64,000 nucleotides of DNA from Lucifuga dentata. Taxonomy: Eukaryota > Chordata > Actinopteri > Ophidiiformes > Bythitidae. Of the stretch, positions 1 through 21,388 are shown piece by piece (the first letter of the stretch is position 1; every line of letters starts with the position of its first letter). Under the pieces are notes generated by a model, which saw only the letters and a list, made by a program, of their open reading frames with translations, ran no database searches and was not told where the DNA came from. The stretch covers positions 1 through 64,000 of the forward strand of contig VXCM01002926.1 of the NCBI GenBank assembly GCA_014773175.1, given 5' to 3'. The position numbers and the translations under genes were made by a program.

Positions 1-1
1 T

Positions 2-424
2 TTATTCGGGCTTGGGACCGGCACAAGGAGGACACTGGCTTGTGCCCCCTTGAGGCTGCATTGCAAAAAATGCCTGTCTCACAAAATTTATTTTATTTGT
101 TTTATTACAATTGCTGTCATTAGAATTATGGAATGATATATCAAAAACTACACCATCTAGAGTTCTTTTGAAACCATTTTGTTTTTTCACCTCAATTGTA
201 CTATTTAAATACTGCAGTACTTTGTTGCAAAATTGCACAGAAAATGTCAAGATGTCACAAAATGGATAGCAGGTTTTTTTTTCAACAAAAGTAAATTCAA
301 GCCTTTGTGAACATCTATTATGCTGATCAACTTTAACTGAGCAGACTTCACATGCAAGTTCAAGTTCCATGGTTGTCACAGTGATCTTTATCTTTTCTTT
401 GCCAAAAACAAAGCATACATTCAC
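2..424 (-). CDS. Unidentified 140-codon open reading frame at the window edge
   Basis: This is an uninterrupted reading frame of 140 codons that ends in TAA at the extreme left edge. The stop overlaps the string GAATAAA, which on this strand could also serve as a polyadenylation signal. The predicted protein is rich in Cys, Asn and Lys, with a Cys-x-x-Cys near residue 26 and another near the end. I see no signal peptide, membrane segment or family motif I can name. The surrounding DNA is AT-rich, so a chance frame is possible. It could also be part of a repeat or the last exon of a gene lying left of the window. I do not assign a function. Confidence 0.2.
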   Translation of the reverse strand: MNVCFVFGKEKIKITVTTMELELACEVCSVKVDQHNRCSQRLEFTFVEKKTCYPFCDILTFSVQFCNKVLQYLNSTIEVKKQNGFKRTLDGVVFDISFHNSNDSNCNKTNKINFVRQAFFAMQPQGGTSQCPPCAGPKPE

Positions 425-713
425 TGTCTGTTTTTGTGATGAGGTTTTTATTAAGGGCTACTTTCTTGTTTTTCCTTTTCTTTTTTGTTGATTTAATAAC
501 AAGGAATACAACAAAACAGAGACTTTTTAAGGTTTCTTAGTAAGAGCTATACTTTCCATATATACTATAAAAGCTAGCTATTTAATATATGCTGTTTATG
601 TAAATAACTTCCACGTGGCCTGTGACAAAAAAAAATAAAAAATAAAAAAAACACTAGCAGGACTTTGGCTTGAACCACTGTTTATCAGCTTGGATTGATT
701 CCTTTCTGCGAAC

Positions 714-794
714 ATGGCAACCCGGGCGAGTTCATCCAACGTGGAGGATGATTCACGTGACCTGTTTAAGCCGGAAGCTGACGGTGAACTCTGA
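714..794 (+). other. Short upstream reading frame, possible first exon
   Basis: A 26-codon frame starts at an ATG in good initiation context (aacATGG) and encodes an acidic peptide beginning MATRASSSNVEDDSRDLF, ending in TGA at 792-794. Inside it, at about 783, lies a possible splice donor (gacg|gtgaac). It sits about 590 bases upstream of the gpr108 start on the same strand. It could be an upstream ORF in a long leader, the first exon of another transcript, or chance. I do not recognise the peptide. Confidence 0.15.
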
Positions 795-1305
795 AACACG
801 TGACCACATCTAGGTCCACTATTCAAGGTTTATCCAGGCTGGTGAAAGTAAACAGCTCGATTCTTTTACAGAAATTAACAGGGAGCGGTTAAAATAAATG
901 TTTTTCGTGCCTTTGTACATAGTACTTCACCGTATCGCAAGTTAGATTCACGCAGGTTCATTATTAGCGCAAGAAAACCATAAACTGCTGTCGTGTTTTG
1001 CCGCACCTTGATGATGCGTGGTTCTTGCTACCAGACCAGGAAGCGAGATTTGCATTTGCGAACTACGCGATGAAAGCCCAAAATAACAGGAAAACATTGA
1101 ATTCATATATTTAGCCGTTCTGATTTAACAAGACATCACTCAAAGAATCGCCACATTGTAATTAAAGATTAACATCCCAGCATTCTAAGTCGTCTACTTT
1201 CGAGAAATACCGTTAGCGGGGCTTAGCTCGTTTAGTTTCGCCGTTTGGTTAGATTTTTAGCTAACGTTGGCAGATTTAGTTAGTTAGCAAGTTGACTACC
1301 TTGTG
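795..1305 (+). promoter_or_regulatory. Presumed gpr108 promoter and 5' leader
   Basis: This stretch holds no other gene I can see and lies directly upstream of the gpr108 start codon. It contains E-box like CACGTG cores (for example near 799) and scattered CpGs, but I see no clear TATA box or CpG island. The role is inferred from position only; the transcription start cannot be placed from the sequence. Confidence 0.35.
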
Positions 1306-10336
<9,031 letters not shown>

Positions 10337-11279
10337 GCGGGCAGCTGCATCTTTTTTTTGNGGGGGGGGGGGGACCCACTAAGCATCCCCAGACCAGTGG
10401 TACAAAGGGGTTTACATGGACCAAGGCTCCCCACCCCAGTGACAGCTTTCCTTTGAAACTCTTTAAGTGGTTGCAGTGGTCATGCCCACTGTTTGGCTAT
10501 GCAAAAAAAGAAACACTTTTTGGACACTCCCAGTTTCCTCAGAACACTCCACCAGGAAACTCAGAGAGGTTTAATTTGGGGGGTGGGGGTGGGGTGGGGG
10601 CGCTCCTACTACATGGATAGGTGGAACAGCCTAGGATAGAATGGAAGGGAGCTCTGATGTCCTTTACAGTTTTCATTTTTCTTTTCATCTTTCCTTTGCT
10701 CTCTTTCTCTCCAAAGATAATAATCATTTTAGAAAAGACTTGCTTTGGGTGTGTTTATATTTTAAGCTGTACTTCTGCGAGCCTCCTAGCGGAACCATTT
10801 TGCGTGCTGCAAGTGCGTATGTGTGTGAGTATGAAAGAGACAACGTATGATTTGAACTGGGGACAATAGCCCATACTCAGGTTAGGCTAATCACGATATT
10901 TGGAATTTAAGCAAAATCTTACACACTGTTTCTCCTTCCAGTTATTCAGGGGTCGGTATTGTCCTGTTGGCTATTCTTGATCATACAAACCACATCACCA
11001 CATATTATGTCAGTTCATTTATTTAAATATTTGACCTGTATATTGAAATATATGGATGTAAACCATTGTATATTTCAATATAATCAGTTGAATTCTTGGA
11101 ATATGTTATATTTCAGTATTATTGTTTTTGTTTGAGTGGCATAAGACTTGATCTCAGTACATAAATAGATCGCTGCTGTAATTTATTGCTTTAATGGTTG
11201 AGGTCACCTCCATCTCTATAACTTTGATTTAAGAAATATGATAAATTCACCCAAATGGTGATATGTGGATCTCTTAATG

Positions 11280-11285
11280 AATAAA
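11280..11285 (+). terminator. Candidate gpr108 polyadenylation signal (proximal)
   Basis: AATAAA lies about 940 bases after the gpr108 stop, followed closely by a long T tract. The position is plausible for a teleost 3' UTR. Confidence 0.4.
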
Positions 11286-11291
11286 CAGATT

Positions 11292-11327
<36 letters not shown>

Positions 11328-11842
11328 NTTTTTTCCCCCTCCCAGCCATGCTGCGAAGCTCGGCAAAGAAGTGACCTAAGTGTTCATTTTCTTCATTTAT
11401 CTGCTTTTGATTTCACCTTTTGCTGTTGATGTGAAGCTTGTTGTATTAATTATTAACGATCTATTGGTTTTGAAACAGCAGGTTAGATCACCATTTGTAA
11501 ATAATATTCAGAAAAGATTGCTGATGCAAGGGGAGCCATATTTCATAACAGTTACATCTAGTTTTTACAGGTGGCATTTAGGACAGTACTGTCACAGGCT
11601 CTGTTATAGGATTTTTGATTCCTTAAAATTGGATGAAGGGGGAATGTGAGGAATCAAAGAAAGACTGCTAAGATTTAACCACAGACACTCTTGTACAGGG
11701 ACAGCATAGATGCAGAGTGTTCAGAGTGCTACTGTGTGTCCAGGCTTGGTGGAAATAGGAGCAAGTCAGTAAATCAGTGGAGTAAAGTGGAGAATTAAAT
11801 TTGTGCTTGCTGCAGAGGCTCTTTGTATCTGTGAACTGTCGC

Positions 11843-11848
11843 AATAAA
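11843..11848 (+). terminator. Candidate gpr108 polyadenylation signal (distal)
   Basis: AATAAA is followed within 40 bases by GT-rich sequence (ggtgttttggaaggtctg and later gattgtgtgtct), the usual context of a mammalian or fish cleavage site. It is a better candidate than the proximal one. Confidence 0.45.
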
Positions 11849-12157
11849 GCAGGTGTTTTGGAAGGTCTGAACTGAAGGAGTGATGATTGTGTGTCTCAAA
11901 GCAGTGAATGTGCTTTCTTTCAGCTGTGTATTTGTGATTTTACAGGAAAAATGCATTCATTTGCATCAGTGTTGCACAATAACTGAGAAATCTGAACTTT
12001 ACTGCCACCATGCCTCTTTTCCCAAACTCATTCACCTTTCTGCCTCAATAATATCATGGCTTTGCAATGCTGATATGTTCCAGTCACCTTCAAGAGATAA
12101 ACGCTGCTAATATCATTCAAGATTAATACTGTACCTGAATTTTGGGTATTTGGGGTC

Positions 12158-12310
12158 TTAAAGGACCATACTGGTAATTTGGCATGTTTGAGCCCAATAT
12201 ATACAACCCACATACATGTTACATTAGCCAAGTATTTCTTAAAACATACTACTGGAGTGGTAAATATTAGAATGGTTTTTTCCTGCTTTCCAGACTACCA
12301 TGTTTAGTGA
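12158..12310 (+). mobile_element. Truncated copy of the TTAA-ended long-TIR MITE family (copy A)
   Basis: It starts TTAAAGGACCATACTGG, continues with gcatgtttgagccc and reaches the conserved ttccagactacca string, then similarity stops. It matches the left arms of the copies at 28348, 30383, 50276 and 58029. The right half is missing. Confidence 0.7.
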
Positions 12311-12866
12311 AGTCAGAACAGCTGCTCCTGGGTGATGTTGGAGCAGATAAATTTTGCCTAAGTTTCCAAATCGGAGCTCTGACTTCAAGTACACAGTTTG
12401 TCATGTAGATGGTCGCAAAATTTTGAGTTCCGAGTCGTCTAATGCAGTACTAATTCAAATTCTATTTTTATGAATTCTGAATAGTTTGCTACAAAAACAG
12501 AATTTTCATGGATTTGATGGATTTTCTGCATTCGATTCTACACATGTATAAAGTAATAACTCAATGTAAAAAGCCCCAAACAGCGTGAGCAGCATTGCTT
12601 TAATTTGCTCATCTGCACATCTGGATGATGGAGTGACGGAGGATGCTTCCTGGATGCTGCTGATGCTGTATCGTGTGCTGTAATTGCAGCCTGATGCCAG
12701 CTCGCTGCCCCGCCCTCAACTCTGTACCNCGTGAGTGTCAGACACAGTCTGCTTCTCTGCAGTCCGCATTAAATCCGGTGCAGCAGAGTGCAGAGTCCTG
12801 CAGCCTCCGTCCACGCACTCCTGCTCTCCCCTTTCAGGTGGAAAGGACACAGAAGAGGCCAGGACA

Positions 12867-15800
12867 ATGTAAGTATGGTGGGCTCTGATCATGCTACATT
12901 TTAAACCAAAACGTCATAGAGATACAATATGAGAAATATTTTCAGAGATGTTTGAGTCCCTTTTGAGATCCATGTGTTAATCGACTCGCTGCGTCGTCAT
13001 GGAGTGGTAAAGTTATTATTTATTGATTTATTTTTTGTGCATGCGGACATTTTTGATAAAATTATACATCAGATGTTAAACTGATCGACATCTTTGCTGA
13101 AACATAAATACAGGAGCAGGTTATATATAAAACTGAGCTGTTGTGTTGCAGTTTGAGGCAGGTAAGAGGATCCACCCGTCCTTAAATAACCTTTATTTTT
13201 CAATAACTTAATCACGTGTTTTATTATCCTAAATTGGATGTTGTCGTTAACTTTGGCTTCTGAAAGGTAAATATTTAAAGTCATTGCGGGTGCTGTTCTT
13301 CCATGACCTCAAAACGACGTTTGCGTTTGAAAGTCAGCATGATGATGATGATGCGGCAGATCTTCCTCTCCTCTTGCGTCGCTCTGATAGGAAATGGTGT
13401 GTCCCATTTCATCTCTGCAGTGAAAACTACAATGCGCCACTGACCAAATACTAGCACATATTCAACCCCACGCAAACAACATCTCCTAATCATTCAAACC
13501 TGTGTGTTTGAATCAGACAGGTAATAACACCGCAGTTATACAGCAATGATCCATTAATCCAAATTTTAAATTATTTCAATTTCCTTTTAGCTGTATGCTC
13601 CCCAAAATTTTGCTTGTATAGTATATAAAGAATTATCTATATTTTTTGCCCCAGCGGTCTTTAGATTTTGAGCAACTTGTCCCCTCATATTCAATCTTTC
13701 AGCTTTACAATAATGTTTCTTTTGTTTGTTTTCTTTCTGTTTTTCCAATTTATTTAATTATTTTGGCTTTTCCCCATTGACAGCTAAAATGAAGCTAAGT
13801 TAAAGGTGTATGGTGTGTGTCCATCCTCAGGGCTTTCATCTCAGTCTTGGCGATACTGGCTCTGCTGGTTTCAGCTGATGCAAGCGTTGGGTAAGTTGGT
13901 CTTCTCTGAGATAAAAAAAAAAAAAAAAAAAAGACAGTCAGAATTAATTTCAGCATCATTCTATTATAGGCCGAGTACCAACAGCAGCTTTTGCACTGAG
14001 TCAAAGGAGTGTCTAGAGTATGAGCTTGTCTGCAAAACAGATGAATATGAGGTAAGTGAATTACACAAATACACACATGCTTGTCCATCAAGCTTTGACT
14101 TCTCATACTGTGTTCTGTGCCCAGGTGCGTCACTACAGCCCCACCCGCTGGGTGTCAACAGATGCTGAAGCTTATTTTATGGGAGTGGGTGCAGCCATGG
14201 CTTTCAGGAGACTTTTCCAGTACATCACAGGAGCTAATGAAGGAGGTAAGCACAGAGTGGGAGGCCACATTCTGCACTAAATAGCTGTGTGTATGTGTGT
14301 GTTGTGTGTTATTATGTGTGTGTGTCTTTGGCAGGCATTCAGATGGAGATGACCGCCCCTGTCCTAGTCAGGATCCCTGAGGAGACCAGGATGTGGGAGC
14401 CAGCTATCTACACGCTCAACTTCCCCCTGCCTGCAGCCTATCAGGACAAACCACCCACACCCACCAACGACAAGGTGAGTGGATCCTGAATGGTTAACAG
14501 AGGGAGTCAGAGCCTTTGCGGGTGCGGGGGGGCGGGGGTGTCCTTGACTGTCACAAGGTCAAACGCTTCTAGTTTTCTTCAGTACCCACATGAAGTATAA
14601 TTGTATAGTAATTTGATCAGAGACAATCGCTTTAAGATCAATAGAGAGCACTAGAGGATATACAGTATTTAGTGCAGCAGCTCTACTGATGTTCTCACTC
14701 AGCACTTCAAAAATCAGCATAGTGCTTGTTCATGCAAGTATCACCACTGCTGTGTCATCTCTGTCAAATGCTTTCATAATCTAAATTCTCTGCATTTGTA
14801 CATTCCACTTTATTCATCTGAGATGGTCCATATTGTAAGAATCCACAACACCTTTTGCTCTCTCTCTCTCTTCCTAGTTGGATATCATAGCCGGCTTTTT
14901 AAATATATTTAATCCATCCTAAACTCTGTCCTAGACTATACATTTTACATTAAAGAATTATTTTATACAAATCTCACCACTCCCCTTGAATCTTATCACA
15001 GCATAAAACATCCATTCCTTTTTTTAGCGCTTCAACATCAGTAAAACATCTAAGTGTTAAAGAATAAAAGCATAGTAAAAGACCTTGCAGTTTTCTGAGC
15101 ATCAGCGTGTGGCGAAGCAAAAGCATAAGTGCCTCATGTTTGGCCCCTTGATGTTAAGGTTGCTGCAAAATTTTTCTGATTAAATTTTTTATTTCATCAG
15201 CTGTATTTACAGAGGTTTCAAAGTCTGAAGAACACATTATTTTTATATTTTACACATCAATACACTCCACAACAAAAATAAAATAAAACAAAATAAATAA
15301 ATAAAGGTTGCTGCAAACGTGAAATCACATAAAATGCTAAATTTATTTATTTATGTATTTGCCACATTTGTAGTTTTTGGTTCCAGTAACTGCCAAGATA
15401 GCAGTGAGCAGCAAAACCCATATCCAGGTTTCCCTTTCAGAAACCAATTGATTGGTTGTAGATTGTGTTTATACAATAGCCACATTTTAATTCAGCTCAA
15501 AAAATGTTTCTTGTTTATGGTTTGGGGGATTAACTACAAACTTTGGCTTTGAAACCTCTTCATAACTATATAATCAAAAATACATAAAGTCAAACTCAAA
15601 GGAGATTTTGTAAAGAAGATCCCGAGAAGTAGATGTTTTGGAGATATGAAGTTGTCACCCAGCAGCAGCAGCAGCAATATGTTGGACACTTAGGAAAAAC
15701 CATTCAGCCAAGTCTGAAGGTAATGGATATGTGTCAGTGTGTGATATCTAACGCTGCATCTACGTCTCCTGCCCAGCTGTATTTCACAGAGATGCCAGAG

Positions 15801-16058
15801 ATGGATGTCTATGTGAGGAGCTATGGAGGCTGGATGCTGTCAGTCACCTCCAGGCTGCACGCACACCTGCTGACCAAAGAACTGGAAAGAGTCCGTGCTC
15901 TCTACAACCACACACACCACTATGGAGTTGGCTATGATAGGTAAAATGGCAATACTGATAGAAATGTAAAGTACCACAACCACAAAAATGTGTTTACAGC
16001 CTTTCATAAGTGTACTTATACTTTCCATGTTTCGCATTAACTCTCTCTCTCTCGCTCT

Positions 16059-16094
<36 letters not shown>

Positions 16095-16566
16095 TCCCTT
16101 GAAGCTGTTGAACAGGCACAATGAGGTGTGGTATGTGGCTGAGGGGGAGCCTGTTTGCACAGACCCACAGGAACCCACCCCTGCACACACACCCACGCCC
16201 ACCACCACTGACTCTCCCACCGACACACCACCCGACTCTCCCCCACACACACTTTCTGATTCACCCCTTCTCACACCCTCCCAGTCTTCGTACACACCAT
16301 TCAATTCCTCTTCACACACTCCTTCCGACACGCCTGCTCTCTCCCACTCTAATGTGCCACCAAGTTCCTCATCCCACCTTCCAGCAGAAGCCGCCAGCAA
16401 CCTGCCCACCTCCATCCAGAATCTGGTAGACCCAACATCCAACTCCTCTGGTCCCATCTCAGTCAGCCCCTCTCTGGATCCTGATGCTGCCCTGTGGAAC
16501 AGCACAGCACATGGTCCTCTGGACACACAAGCTGATGGTAATCCCGCAGCTGAGCCAGCACATTAG
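12867..16566 (+). CDS. Secreted SOUL/heme-binding family protein with Pro/Ser/Thr-rich tail
   Basis: Exons are ..-12868, 13831-13890, 13970-14051, 14125-14245, 14335-14474, 15777-15940 and 16095-16566, giving 1041 nt or 346 residues. The ATG is split: AT at 12867-12868 is joined to G at 13831, both at strong splice signals, so the first exon is otherwise untranslated. Residues 2-20 (AFISVLAILALLVSADA) form a signal peptide. A short Cys-containing segment precedes the SOUL domain (about 49-225), which includes YMGV-like FMGVGAAMAF, QMEMTAPV, RSYGGW and LLNRHNEVWYV, the typical SOUL blocks. These proteins bind heme or related tetrapyrroles; fish have several secreted paralogues, and I cannot say which this is. 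From about residue 236 to the end the protein is a low-complexity tail of TP, SP and DTP repeats, possibly O-glycosylated, and absent from the short cytosolic HEBP1/2 proteins as I know them. Confidence 0.82.
16041..16092 (+). repeat. (CT)n(GT)n microsatellite at the last SOUL-gene splice acceptor
   Basis: CT-rich sequence is followed by about 15 GT units that end directly at the AG before exon 7 (gtgtgtag|tccc). The array stands where the polypyrimidine tract would be. Confidence 0.9.
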
Positions 16567-19500
16567 CCACCGTCGCCTTTGCATAAGCAGCAGTTCCAGG
16601 TATATGAAACTGAATTTAAGTAGGAGTCCTGAGAAGTTTAACAGAACGATAAATGAATGTGTCTGGACAGAAAGAGAGATGAATATGTGACATCAACATG
16701 CTGTTCTCTTCCTCGTCTCTGTGTGTATGTGAGCTAGTGTCCCAGCCTAGCCTTGTATCTTTAGTCCTGTGTATTACACACACTCTTCCTTATGGCACTT
16801 AGTGTTTAACCATACAGTATGTTCCATAACAGTGCTGCAGCTTCCTGTATCAGCTTTGTCAGTCAAAGGTTATCATTACAGCTTTACCATTTAATTAAGA
16901 TATAAATACATGTTACTTATTTAGCATTTTGGATGGTTGTTTTAACCCTAATGAAAGTAGAGAGACTGTCATAAACATCAGTTTAACCCTAAAACTAACT
17001 TATGATCCCATCATGTACATGAAGACCATGTCCAGTTAGATTTAAAGGGGAATTCCACAAATTTTATCTCAAATTCAGGATATTGAGCACTATTCAGCAT
17101 ATATAAAAAAAAAAAAACTTTATAGGGTGCTGTGCCAAGTCTGTGAAAGTGATCATTATGATATCACAAGAGTTAGTTTTTGTTAGTGCTAAAGACTGAA
17201 ATATTAAAGCTATTCATAGAAGTTTGGTGCATTGAATTGATTGAAAAGGTCAAGGAGCTGATTTAATTTTCAGATTTGTAATCTAGCACCAACAGGAAGG
17301 AAGCCCTGTGACGTCACAGAGGTCAGTATCTTCTTGCACATCTCCCTCTATAGCCACAAAGGTTGTTTTCACATGCTGATTTGTGCTTCCCAAGATGCAA
17401 GTGAGCCCATGTAACTTGCTGAACAGCACTGCTATAAGAGATAATGGCGCACTAAATTTGCCTAAAATTCCCAAGATTTTTTTGATGATATCATCAAAGC
17501 GAAAGGCAGGAAATGAGGAGACAGTGTTTTTACTTTTTGTTAAATTCTTATGAAACATGTATCTGTGACCTGATAAAACACAGCAAACAGTGGCACAAAC
17601 AGAGAGGACTCAGCAGCAATATTAGCTACTGGTCATAAACCAAGTCAGACTGTCACAGTGAAACCCCTGAGTGTACCGAACTTTTCATTTTTGTTGTGAA
17701 AGAATGTGTTGTTTCTTCATTCAAAAGTTATATAGCCTCACTTTACATATAAAATTGTACATATAAATAAGTAAATAGTATGCTGGGAATAACCGCAGTA
17801 GATTATAATATCAGGACTCTTAATTATCTTACTGTGTTATATCCACTCATGTAAAAGGAGTTTGATGATGTATTTAGTGGTTCTTGAATCTTTTGATCAG
17901 AAGTTTTCAGTTTACTAGTCCCTCACTGTTACATTCTGCTACCTGTGTATCACTGTCTGCTATCTCTGTAGCTTCATGTCAGTTAATTTCAATATATGTG
18001 TGGCAACATAATAGCAAATCATCATAAATTCCACATATGTTCATTGGGATCGTTGGTGCAACCTCAAAGCTACGAAGACCTAAAATAGCCTTATAAAACT
18101 ATAGTTTATCAAATTTCCCCATTTCATTTTTATTTATCCTGGGCCCAATATTTTTTACAACTATATTTATGCTCAGAAGTGCCTGTAAAAACATCAGCTA
18201 TCATCTTTATGTTTTTTAACAATATACTGTCATAGTAATTTTTATTTCTCAGATAATTTGAGAATTACAATTTTGTGGCTTACACTGTTTATTTAGACAT
18301 GCATTTCAAATAATATGTCTGGATTTGGCCACTAGGGGCAGTAGTAAACCATATTGTGAACTACAGTACTTTTTGTTGAAATACTATTTAATGTCCTCAT
18401 GAAAAGCGAAGCAACAGCACCCTGCAACATCTGGAAATCATAACAGACCTAATCTACTCAAGTTAATTACAAATTAAAATGTTAACAAAATGGAAACCAT
18501 TTTCTGCCCCAAATGTTTTCAGACACTAATAAGATGATCAAATATTAATTTAAGTACAGCACAACTGTGCAAAATTCTACACATGCTTTTAATTTTTGGT
18601 TAATCTCTGATCGTGTTACCCCATGATACCAATAAAACAACAAAAATGTGTCCTCTAAACTATTCAATTTCATGAAATAACGTGTTTAACCACATTATGA
18701 TAACAGATTATCTTTTTTTTTTTTTTTTTTTTTAAACACTGTAGAAATTACAGGGCTCTGAGTTATACCAGAACCTTAAATCCCTAATACAACTGTCACT
18801 GTCATTAACCTGAGTCCAGTGTCCAGGTTATATTTATACTAAGAAAGTCAATCCAAAATGCTGTTTAATCTCAATTCGTAGCCTTGGTGTGGTGGTTTGG
18901 CAGCTGTAGCATATGGATACATAGTGTCTAAACTAAATGTGGATTTCACCAAAGATCCCAAAGAACCAAACCGAATTAACCAATGCAAGCAACTGATCAG
19001 TTAATTACAGGCACTCACTCTGTGCATCTCTGAGCTCTATGTTGTGAGGAAGATGCAATAAAATATCTCAACAAACTGTGTACGGGCTCTTTGGACTTGA
19101 TCAGCCAGCAGCATATTTTAATTGGGATTATTGTATTGCAAATTAGGGTTCATTAAAATAACTTTCAAGGGTGTGCACATTTATACAAGGTGCTATAGAT
19201 TTTCTGATTACTGTCAACATTCTTTTCCTTCAAAGTAACATACAGGGCAACTGCAATTTCAATAAGGGTATGAAGACTTTGTTTACTATGTGCATCACAA
19301 AAACTGGCTAGCTTCTCATTACTGAAATGCACCTAGGGTCTGATTTGTGATGAGAATCAAGTCAGAGGAGTGGAGGAGGAAATGACAAGAAAGAAAAAAT
19401 AGAGAGGGGGTGGAGGCAAGGAGTGAGTGAAAAGACAGATCACAAGAGACAGAAAAGCTCCATCAGCTGAGTTTAATCCAGTCTGTCATTTAACACGGCA

Positions 19501-20040
19501 ATGCTGGTTTGGAAAAAAACAAACATTTATTCATGGCTGCTCTACCTTCTACCTCTACCATGAGGGGCTACAACACGGTTACCATTTAATCATTTTGTTG
19601 CATCACATTTCTTTAACACTAGCCTTTAAAAGTAGATTTTACCTTTGTCATCCTTATCCCCATCCCACTATACCTTCAATGTACAAACAGTGTTTCAATG
19701 GCATCTGATGCTAATTTACCCATTACTCGCAATTTCAACCCAGGATTTCACTCAATGAAACAAGCTTTTACCATATAATCATTCACACTATGGTATGTCT
19801 ACGGAGCTTCTCAATCATCCAGGTCATTGGATATCTAGCAGTAGCATTTTAAGGCAGCTAGCCTTGCTGTTGAGTCTTCGAGACATTTTGCCATTTAATC
19901 CAGTAGCTTCTTCAGTTCCGAGTGTGTGGTGGACAGTAAACTGGCATTTATTCTCTGCGGGTCCTCCACACCTTGGCCCAGGTGACTCAGATAGGTAGGA
20001 TAATCACCTACTTACATTGCTAACCTAACCTCTCAGTGTC
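16567..20040. other. Intergenic region between convergent genes, no gene seen
   Basis: AT-rich sequence without a supported coding exon. AATAAA strings at about 18631 and 19058 could end the SOUL-gene transcript. Two perfect palindromes stand out: CTGTGACGTCACAG at 17306-17319, which contains a CRE-type TGACGTCA, and an 18-bp one at 17481-17498. At about 17042 the string TTAAAGGGGAATTCCAC looks like the left end of another MITE family, but I do not see a matching right end. Confidence 0.45.
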
Positions 20041-20041
20041 T

Positions 20042-20411
20042 TTAAAGAGCAACGTAACACCAAATCCACTTTTTTGTGTTATTAAGTCATATGTGAAGCC
20101 ACTTAATAATGCTACAAATTCTGGTGCCAATCTGAAGTGTTCATTATAAAGGCCATGCTTTCCCCTTTTCCACCAAAAATAAAGGTGTAGCTGCCCTCCA
20201 AATCTCAAAAGGTAAGACAATCCATGACAATGCCATGTACTTACTCCACATCACTGTCACTTTGATTTGGTCATATGAAATCATGTAAAAACATACGTTC
20301 TCGCAGGTGTTGGGATGTAGTGGCCCGGCCCCTTTTTTTCAGGAAGGCATTTTTTTAAATACATGAAGGAGGCGTAGTCAAGCTAAAACAGGGGGTTAAG
20401 TTGCTCTTTAA
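20042..20411. mobile_element. 370-bp TTAA-ended MITE
   Basis: The left end TTAAAGAGCAACGTAA and the right end ttaagttgctctttaa are inverted repeats with one mismatch, and both boundaries are TTAA. The interior has no coding potential. The left part (accaaatccactttttt) recurs at about 46980, so this is a dispersed family. Confidence 0.75.
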
Positions 20412-21129
20412 TTGCAAAGCAGAATGCATCTCAATTCACGACTAACAGCTCCAAAGATTCTCATAAACTGCCGTATGACTCTAATAAGACATGTATAACT
20501 CACGTGACCCAAAGAGTCACCAGGCCCAAGATGAGAACAACTCTTTGAGGATAAATGCTGTGTTACCACCAATTTAGAACTGAGAACAACTTGGATGAGA
20601 GGTGGAACATCTTCAGTATCGAACAGCAAATCCAGCTGCCTTGAACTATTACTGTTAGACATTCATGCTGTGGAAATCCACCTGAAGCTAATCACTGACA
20701 CATTTACAGACCTTTAACTTTAAAACTTCATTTTGACTCTCTGGATCACATAGTTATGGCTATATTTCTTTTTTTTTTTTTTTTTTTNTTTTTTTTTTTT
20801 TTTTTTTTAAACAAATGTGCTTTAATTCAACCTACTGACAGTTGGTGGGTTTAAATTGAAAGCTGTACAAAATAAGAGTCCTGCCAGTCACTCTGACATG
20901 AGAAGGCATTTACAGGTTTGATCATTCTGTTTGGCTTAAGGTAGATAAAGAAATCCAAAGAACCAGAGGTGGAACGGATAGTTTTCTGATGTGCAATGAA
21001 AGTTAGTGTTTTTCAATAAACAGCATATTCCACAATGTTTTCTTCTGAAAGAAAAAACACTGAAATTCTGAGTCCATATTTCAGACAATGAAATTATAAG
21101 TCATGAGATATTACAGTTACAAGTAACTG

Positions 21130-21135
21130 TTTATT
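21130..21135 (-). terminator. Candidate camsap3 polyadenylation signal
   Basis: TTTATT on the plus strand is AATAAA on the camsap3 strand, about 255 bases after its stop codon. It is the nearest such signal, but longer 3' UTRs are possible. Confidence 0.4.
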
Positions 21136-21388
21136 GTGTAGTAACACAATTACACAAGTTTTGTCCTCTGGATGGGTGTCTGTTTTCTCTTTAGGGAAAG
21201 AAAGTTGTGCTGTAACATTTTCATGCATGTAAAGGGGAGTACAAACATTTTTAAATATCAAGTATTTCTGGTAAAGTCCAAGGTTTTCTATGTCTTTAGT
21301 TGTCACTATAAGTATTTTGTGTTTCACTAAAAGTATTTTTTTTTATCTTGCATTTTTTATTTTTAATCATTGTGAGGGTATGTTTTCC

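Larger units (their letters stand above)
10337..12600 (+). other. gpr108 3' untranslated region and short intergenic gap
   Basis: No coding exon is evident. It carries a G run with an N at about 10361, a T tract with an N near 11328, two candidate polyadenylation signals (annotated separately) and a fragment of the TTAA-ended MITE family at about 12158-12310. The rest is AT-rich and unremarkable. Confidence 0.5.

Noticed and set aside
15840..16526. Long minus-strand open frame of 228 codons
   Set aside because: It is the antisense of the Pro/Ser/Thr-rich SOUL exon; its apparent Gly/Val/Glu-rich content is the mirror of the coding strand.
17283..17558. Minus-strand frame of 91 codons
   Set aside because: No start context, splice support or recognisable motif, and it overlaps sequence that looks like part of a repeat.
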